Shown here piece by piece: positions 24,150-28,446 of a stretch of 28,446 bases of DNA (position 1 is its first letter; each line of letters opens with the position of its first letter). The translations under genes and the position numbers were made by a program. The notes beneath the pieces are model-generated. The model saw only the letters and a program-made list of their open reading frames with translations, was not told the origin of the DNA and did not search any database. This DNA is from CAYOVG01 sp964407285 (GTDB taxonomy: Bacteria; Desulfobacterota; Syntrophobacteria; Syntrophobacterales; Syntrophobacteraceae). The stretch covers positions 1-28,446 of the forward strand of contig CAYOVG010000040.1 of NCBI GenBank assembly GCA_964407285.1. Direction: 5' to 3'.

Positions 24150-24341
24150 ATGGGAGAGCAGGTTCGTTGGTATGTGCCCGTGTCGTATGCGGCAGAATTG
24201 CTCGGATGCCCATGGACGGAGGTTAACAGGCTCATCGAAGGCGGAGCGCTCGAATTCATCCGAACGCCGAAGAACCAGATAAAGGTTTCGATGGATTCGA
24301 TCAACCAGCACCTGTACTGGACGCCGATGGAGAAGGTATGA
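24150..24341 (+). CDS. Small HTH / excisionase-like DNA-binding protein
   Basis: A 63-residue protein, ATG 24150, chosen for its strong GGAGGGGAGGGG site. The sequence VSYAAELLGCPWTEVNRLI is a helix-turn-helix: AAELLG as first helix, then WTEVNRLIEGG. It is followed by EFIRTPKNQIKVSMDSINQH, the wing and C-terminal helix pattern of MerR/excisionase-type (helix_turn_helix_17) domains. It is likely a transcriptional regulator or recombination directionality-like factor. The ferritin-like gene starts 116 bp downstream on the same strand, so they may be one transcript. No integrase is present. Confidence 0.7.
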   Translation: MGEQVRWYVPVSYAAELLGCPWTEVNRLIEGGALEFIRTPKNQIKVSMDSINQHLYWTPMEKV

Positions 24342-24457
24342 GTGTCGGATGACATGTCTGATATTATGATGCGAGTGTCGGCCCGGACGGGTCCGGTTGC
24401 GTTCGGGATGAAGCGAAACCGGAGCGGGACCGGAAGAAGGGATGGAGGATACGGAAT

Positions 24458-24967
24458 ATGACGGAACATGGAAATCTCATCAAAGTCTTCGAGTATGCGC
24501 TCAACCAGGAGGAAACGGGAAAGAGCTTCTTCGAGCATTCGATTCAGAGGATGGGAGTCGGCGCGGCGGTCGGCGCGTTCAAGCGCCTGATTGCGGAGGA
24601 GGAGAAACACATAGAATTCGTGAAGCAGATCCTGGCCGGCTTGAAGGCCGGCAAGGAGGTCGATCCTTCCGAACTCGAGAACATCGCTCTCCAGCCGACC
24701 AACTACTTCGACGAAAGGGCCCGGTCCGAATTCCTGCAGCGGTGCATCGACGGCTCCATGATTCCCGACGTTACGGTATTCAATACCGCATGGCTCATCG
24801 AGAAGGACCTCAGCGAATTCTACGAGCGGGCCGCCATGCAGACGGAAGGCCGGGCAAAAGACGCTTTTCTCACGCTCTCCGCATGGGAGAAGGCGCACGA
24901 GCAGTTTTTCAGGGAGTACAGGGATAAGCTCTCGGATGTGTACTCCACAATGCCGTGGGGAGGATGA
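24458..24967 (+). CDS. Ferritin-like/rubrerythrin-type diiron protein
   Basis: A 169-residue all-helical protein, ATG 24458 with GGAGG at 24444-24448. Two Glu...ExxH sets define the diiron site: Glu18/Glu19 with the EEEKH segment (Glu48, His51), and a second half with EKDLSEFYERAA followed by EKAH in WEKAHEQFF. This is the rubrerythrin/ferritin-like pattern; there is no C-terminal rubredoxin CxxC domain, so it is the short form. Such proteins take part in peroxide and oxygen defence in anaerobes. The repeats at 25005-25090 begin 37 bp after its stop. Confidence 0.85.
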   Translation: MTEHGNLIKVFEYALNQEETGKSFFEHSIQRMGVGAAVGAFKRLIAEEEKHIEFVKQILAGLKAGKEVDPSELENIALQPTNYFDERARSEFLQRCIDGSMIPDVTVFNTAWLIEKDLSEFYERAAMQTEGRAKDAFLTLSAWEKAHEQFFREYRDKLSDVYSTMPWGG

Positions 24968-25004
24968 GAGGCAATGTCGTTGATTCAACGCCACCCCCGC
25001 GAAG

Positions 25005-25090
25005 CCCGCCCCCGCGCGGGCGGGAGACCTTGGCCGGAGCGTGCGCTGCAATTTGCATGCGACCCGCCCCCGCGCGGGCGGGAGACCTTG
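25005..25090. repeat. Two identical 28-bp palindromic repeats with a 30-bp spacer
   Basis: Copies at 25005-25032 and 25063-25090 are identical, each consisting of CCCGCCCCCGCGCGGGCGGG followed by AGACCTTG. The CCCGCCC and GGGCGGG arms form a 7-bp stem. The spacer 25033-25062 is unique within the window. The layout looks like a two-repeat, one-spacer mini-array, but no cas genes are present. The AGACCTTG end is shared in form with the copy at 23461-23494. Confidence 0.8.
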
Positions 25091-25164
25091 TTCCCGCGAT
25101 CCCGCGCGTTGGCGTTGACGTAAGGGTCCGCAAGGGGTAACGGTAGGGCGGGGTTTCGTCTTCA

Positions 25165-25340
25165 TCGGTCAGGGGTGGCGGGGACGAAGCCCCATCGGCT
25201 TCAAGCCGGCGGTAAGCACATGGATTTGCAGTTGCGAAGCCAATGCCGGGAATCCCGACCGGGCGCTTCGCGCGGCTTCGGCTTTCAGCCGCGACCTGTT
25301 GCATTGCGACAGTCCGGTCGCGGCCGGCGGCCGCGACCGC
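25165..25340. repeat. Cluster of nested palindromes
   Basis: Includes CGCGGCT (25271-25277) pairing with AGCCGCG (25287-25293) and a perfect 10-bp stem GGTCGCGGCC (25316-25325)/GGCCGCGACC (25329-25338) with a GGC loop. A GAAGCC/GGCTTC pair near 25186-25202 starts the group. This looks like a REP/BIME-type element or bidirectional terminator region. Confidence 0.6.
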
Positions 25341-25377
25341 ACAAAGCACTCCACCACCGGATTGGTTGCGTCATTAC

Positions 25378-25397
25378 GGGGGCATCCCGATGCCCCC
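25378..25397. terminator. GC-rich hairpin, possible terminator
   Basis: GGGGGCAT (25378-25385) pairs perfectly with ATGCCCCC (25390-25397) around CCCG. There is no T-run on either side, so intrinsic termination is doubtful. It is located past the ATPase stop on the minus strand. Confidence 0.3.
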
Positions 25398-25475
25398 CAA
25401 GCCCCCCCAATCCATTCCAGTCAACTCCATCCACTCAAATCCATCCACCCGCTCCAGGCAAACAAAATTCCCCCC

Positions 25476-27617
25476 TCACCCACGCTCCCGCAGCCAACGC
25501 CGCAGCAGGGGGACCCGCAATTTCCACTCTCCCCGGCCTGCCTCTTCCACGAGCAAACGACGGCGAAGTCCCTGGTAGACGACTTCCTCATCATAGGGAA
25601 TGGGCTGAGTGTCCCGGCTGCGAAAACCACGCAGGTAATCCCACTCCTCCCGGCTTGATTCGCCGTGCAGCAACTGCCGGAGCACGGCGTCTCCCGACAC
25701 TACCGCCTTACCGATGGCGTCTCCGAGCAAGCCCGCGTCCGCTCTCTCCCGTCCCCGGTCATTGCACAGATCCACGACATTTTCGGCGATGAGTTGCACC
25801 AGGTGGGGCCAGCCTCCCGCCTCGCCATGGATACGCTCGATGCCGCCATTCCCCCAAAACAAGGAATCGAACCGGGGGCGCTTCGGGTCGTCCCGTTCCC
25901 AGAGGGGCGAATGACGTAGCGGCTCCGTGAGCAGGATGCGGGTCTCGGCCTCCGTGAACGGAGGGACTTCCAGAGTGCGCGCGCTGATCAGATAGGAGGG
26001 CCAGGGCGCGTGCGTCAGTTCGCTGATTTCATGGCTGCCCACAAAGATCCAGGTTATGGAGCGATGGAACTGGATGCACTCCCTCAGAGTCGCCAACAAA
26101 TCCTCGTTGAAAACCCCCTCCCCGATCTTCCGGTCCAGGTTCTCATATTCGTCCACCGCCAGCAGGAGCCGGTTCCCTTCTTCTTCCAGCCGCCTGTTGC
26201 AGGTTTCGAACAACAGGATGAAATCACGGAGTGTGGGATTTTCCCGGATGGAATGATCCATTGACGGCCATGGAGAAGTCAATGACCCCATAATGGTCTT
26301 CAGAAGCATGGACTGCGAAGTGAATGCATCCGGATTCTGCATGGAGATCACCCTGGCGCGCACCGATGTGGGCAGAAAGGCGTCCAGGTTCATCAGGATG
26401 GTCGATTTGCCCATGCGCCGCCTTCCGTAGAGGATAATTCCGGGGCAACCCGCGGCAAGACTCAACTGCCGATCGAGCCCGCCAAGGACGCCGTCACGCG
26501 GGACAAAGGCTTCCTTCCCGCGGTCCACGGGATCACCCGCGCGAAATACCTGGGGGGACGGCTCTCTCGTCACGACAGCGAGGACCTTCCGGTATTGTTC
26601 CTGCGCAACAGCAAGCCAGTTGCCGGCGGCCCGGCGAAATTCCGTGGCGAGCGGTTCCGGGAACCCGGCGACCTGACTCCGGAATTGCTCGATCGTCTTG
26701 CAGAGCAACGCGGCTGTGGGTTCTCGCAGAAAAGCGCGATCCAGAACGTCCAGGCGCAACTGAAGCCCGCATATCTCCCCGATCAGGTCACGCACCCGGG
26801 CCGTCCAGGCCGGAAAACCATCTTCCCCTTCGGGCAGGTGGGCGACAATGCCGTCCAGGCGGCGCAGGTCCTTTTCACGGCCCGCTTCACGGGCGATCAG
26901 GATCGTTTGGGCGCGAAGGGCCGCCATGCGCTGGCTGGGATAGCGATCGATCAGCCGGGTGATTTCGCGGCGCCCCGCCGCGGGGTCATGTTCGGCATAA
27001 GCGACCAGCAATCGGTCCAGACCGGGAGCGGGGAGAGAGCACATGTCGTCCCAGGCGACGGGATGGTATGGGTACCAGGATGCTCGAAGGATCGGCCGGA
27101 CAAAGAAGAGCTGATAGGGGTAGTAGTATGCTCTGAGCAGTGCAATGGGGCATGCGATTCCCCCGGCGATTCCCCCGGCGATTCCCCCGGCGGTTCCCCC
27201 GGCGATTCCCCAGGCGATTCCCCAGGCGATTCCCCAGGCGATTCCCCAGGCGATTCCTCCGGCGATTACCCCGGCGATTACCAAGGCGATTACCAAGGCG
27301 ATTACCAAGGCGATGTCTTTCGCAACGTTCCATGCCAATGGGAACAGCAGCCGCGGGAAACCGCCGTGCAATTCGCTCAGAGACCGGAAATCCCACAAAC
27401 CGGCCGACAACGCCTGGGAAGCGATGCTTATGATCAGTATGTACGGCATCGCATGCAGGAGGAGGAAGATGGCCGAATACAGAGCGCGCCGTCGATCCAA
27501 CTCGCGGAGGGCATCATCGAATGCCTTCGGCTTTCGATAGAGCAGCGCAAGCCACCACAGCGCCGAACGGTGGTGACTCCATCGAAGCGTTATCCGGTCC
27601 AACGGCAGAGACGTCAT
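25476..27617 (-). CDS. Membrane-anchored STAND/AAA-type ATPase, partner of the TIR gene
   Basis: A 713-residue protein whose ATG (27617) overlaps the TIR gene's stop as ATGA. Residues 47-72 (YSAIFLLLHAMPYILIISIA) form one membrane helix. Residues 103-155 are thirteen 4-residue units (LVIA, WGIA, GGIA types) likely forming further small-residue helices. A helical middle (200-350) is followed by an ATPase domain with Walker A GRRRMGKST (398-406), Walker B LLLAVDEYEN (484-493) and a sensor-like IFVGSHE (524-530). The C-terminus from about 660 looks like a winged helix (VYQGLRRRLLVEEA). The RRRMGK loop is typical of STAND/archaeal-type conflict ATPases. It is probably a sensor or signal-driven switch at the membrane. 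Exact family is not assigned. Confidence 0.75.
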   Translation of the reverse strand: MTSLPLDRITLRWSHHRSALWWLALLYRKPKAFDDALRELDRRRALYSAIFLLLHAMPYILIISIASQALSAGLWDFRSLSELHGGFPRLLFPLAWNVAKDIALVIALVIALVIAGVIAGGIAWGIAWGIAWGIAWGIAGGTAGGIAGGIAGGIACPIALLRAYYYPYQLFFVRPILRASWYPYHPVAWDDMCSLPAPGLDRLLVAYAEHDPAAGRREITRLIDRYPSQRMAALRAQTILIAREAGREKDLRRLDGIVAHLPEGEDGFPAWTARVRDLIGEICGLQLRLDVLDRAFLREPTAALLCKTIEQFRSQVAGFPEPLATEFRRAAGNWLAVAQEQYRKVLAVVTREPSPQVFRAGDPVDRGKEAFVPRDGVLGGLDRQLSLAAGCPGIILYGRRRMGKSTILMNLDAFLPTSVRARVISMQNPDAFTSQSMLLKTIMGSLTSPWPSMDHSIRENPTLRDFILLFETCNRRLEEEGNRLLLAVDEYENLDRKIGEGVFNEDLLATLRECIQFHRSITWIFVGSHEISELTHAPWPSYLISARTLEVPPFTEAETRILLTEPLRHSPLWERDDPKRPRFDSLFWGNGGIERIHGEAGGWPHLVQLIAENVVDLCNDRGRERADAGLLGDAIGKAVVSGDAVLRQLLHGESSREEWDYLRGFRSRDTQPIPYDEEVVYQGLRRRLLVEEAGRGEWKLRVPLLRRWLRERG
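27154..27309. repeat. 13-unit, 12-bp in-frame tandem repeat
   Basis: On the plus strand thirteen 12-bp units run from 27154 to 27309, beginning GCGATTCCCCCG three times, then a variant GCGGTTCCCCCG, four GCGATTCCCCAG, GCGATTCCTCCG, GCGATTACCCCG and three GCGATTACCAAG. In the ATPase frame each encodes four residues (GGIA, WGIA, GVIA or LVIA). Adding or losing units keeps frame and would lengthen or shorten the membrane segment by four residues. Confidence 0.95.
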
Positions 27618-28446
27618 CGGTCCGCCCTCAGTTCGACCGTCTTGACGTCGATATGGGAGAGCGGATGGCCAGGGGGAAGCAGCTCCCCGAAGGGCGTTCG
27701 AGACTGGAACAACAGCACGAGCCTGCGAGCTTTGCCGGGTTCAGGCATAATCAGGTAGCGAAACGTCGCGAAGAGATCCACATCGTAGTAAGGCCTGTGG
27801 GGAGCCAGATCGAAACGGGTGAGGGCAACGAGGGGCGTTCGTGAAAAGGCGCCCAAGAACGCCTTGAAAGCAGCCAGGTCCCGTGTCCCCGCGGCCAAGG
27901 GGGTCCGGCTTCCGAGCGCCTTGCCGACGGACGCCAGCAATCCACGGCGAGAGGTGGTATCGGGGTCTTCCAGGTCCACCACGGCAAGTTCCGGGAGATG
28001 GTCACGTTTGATATGGTCCAGGAGAGCGCGCCAGTTCGCGTCGCCGCAAACGACGAGATTGACCGATTCGCCGCGCTGCAGGCTCCGCACCACCTGATCG
28101 CACGCGGAGAGCCACACGGGCGCGGACACACCCAACCGGGTCGCTTGACACTCCCTGAGCAGCGCCGACCAGGGTTCCGGTTCGGCATCATCCTGAAGAT
28201 CCGCATACAGAGGCGGATTCCAGCCGTCGAAACAGCCCGGAAGGTCGCACGTCTCCCGCAGTACGGGCAAAACGACGCCGTCCTCGAACTTCGGGTCGCG
28301 AACGAGCGCCCGCTCCATCTCGTGGGTACAATACGGGCTGTTGAAATAATCCGGCGTCAGCACCAGCAGATGCCGGTCCGCCTGATCCTGCTTGAGAATT
28401 CTGGTCCGCAGGAATCCGTTGAAATTCAATAGACTTAGGAGTATAT
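27614..28446 (-). CDS. TIR-domain protein with degenerate ATPase-like C-domain (5' end outside window)
   Basis: The frame is open to the right edge, so the N-terminus is missing; the TTG at 28429 is only a nominal start, used here for numbering. The visible TIR part contains LLVLTPDYFNSPYCTHEMER with the conserved Glu37 in the CTHE motif, the catalytic position of TIR NAD hydrolases, and VLPVLRETCDLPG as a later strand. After about residue 105 a second domain follows. NLVVCGDANWRALLDHI sits where a P-loop would be but lacks GKS/T, and PLVALTRFDLAPH replaces the acidic Walker B, so it looks like a non-hydrolysing ATPase relative. The ATGA overlap with the STAND-type ATPase gene suggests a two-component system. 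Confidence 0.75.
   Translation of the reverse strand, partial: ILLSLLNFNGFLRTRILKQDQADRHLLVLTPDYFNSPYCTHEMERALVRDPKFEDGVVLPVLRETCDLPGCFDGWNPPLYADLQDDAEPEPWSALLRECQATRLGVSAPVWLSACDQVVRSLQRGESVNLVVCGDANWRALLDHIKRDHLPELAVVDLEDPDTTSRRGLLASVGKALGSRTPLAAGTRDLAAFKAFLGAFSRTPLVALTRFDLAPHRPYYDVDLFATFRYLIMPEPGKARRLVLLFQSRTPFGELLPPGHPLSHIDVKTVELRADR

Larger units (their letters stand above)
24968..25475. other. 508-bp convergent intergenic region without a gene
   Basis: It lies between the ferritin-like gene (plus) and the ATPase gene (minus), whose ends face each other. It contains the twin 28-bp repeats, a set of nested palindromes, a perfect 8-bp GC hairpin and a low-complexity CCATCCA-type run near 25420-25450. 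Short open frames on both strands follow the palindromes and are not credible genes. Confidence 0.7.

Noticed and set aside
25005..25090. A functional CRISPR array
   Set aside because: Only two identical repeats, no cas genes in the window, and the repeat is a simple GC palindrome; listed as a repeat instead.
25169..25357. Short ORFs on both strands between the ferritin-like and ATPase genes
   Set aside because: They follow the palindromes and have no ribosome-binding site or homology-like features.
26595..27758. 387-codon plus-strand ORF rich in SPGD repeats
   Set aside because: Antisense translation of the 12-bp repeat and the ATPase gene.
1..28446. tRNA or rRNA genes
   Set aside because: No cloverleaf with the invariant T-loop sequence and no rRNA-like conserved stretch was found by eye; a tRNAscan search would be decisive.

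Overview
The window looks like accessory DNA from a high-G+C bacterium. Intergenic stretches carry short palindromic and heptameric repeats, and the sugar genes resemble those of Desulfobacterota (Syntrophobacter-like sulfate reducers or syntrophs). That placement is an impression only: no rRNA or other phylogenetic marker is present.

Left edge (1-2009, plus strand): the 3' part of a PseG/SpsG-like nucleotide-sugar hydrolase, coupled by an ATGA overlap to a B12-binding radical SAM enzyme. They converge on a long minus-strand cluster.

Main cluster (2169-23189, minus strand; transcription runs from high to low coordinates): about 17 tightly packed genes, many with overlapping stops and starts, for nucleotide-sugar synthesis and glycosyl transfer. 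In transcription order: a possible small ORF, an SDR epimerase, an HddC-like sugar-1-phosphate nucleotidyltransferase, an HddA-like GHMP kinase, a DegT-family enzyme with His in place of the PLP lysine (as in sugar 3-dehydratases), a two-subunit TPP-dependent E1 dehydrogenase without E2 or E3, a Gmd-like SDR, another SDR, a second B12/radical SAM enzyme, two more SDRs, three glycosyltransferase-like proteins with TPR tails, a LegB-like 4,6-dehydratase, and an A+T-rich SPASM radical SAM gene that looks foreign. The combination suggests a deoxy sugar, possibly GDP-heptose-derived and carbon-branched, used to decorate a surface structure. This is inference.

Intergenic repeats inside the cluster: a (CAACCCR)n heptamer array at 15253-15400, a long imperfect inverted repeat at 16456-16529, and GGGATTCC-type repeats at 18605-18668.

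Right part (23201-28446): a roughly 950-bp stretch with no convincing gene but with GC-rich palindromes; two small plus-strand genes (an HTH/excisionase-like protein and a ferritin-like diiron protein); a 508-bp repeat-rich spacer with two identical 28-bp palindromic repeats; and a minus-strand pair in which a TIR-domain protein (5' end outside the window) is coupled by ATGA to a membrane-anchored STAND-type ATPase whose membrane segment is encoded by thirteen 12-bp tandem repeats. This pair is the best candidate for an undescribed defence-like or signalling system.
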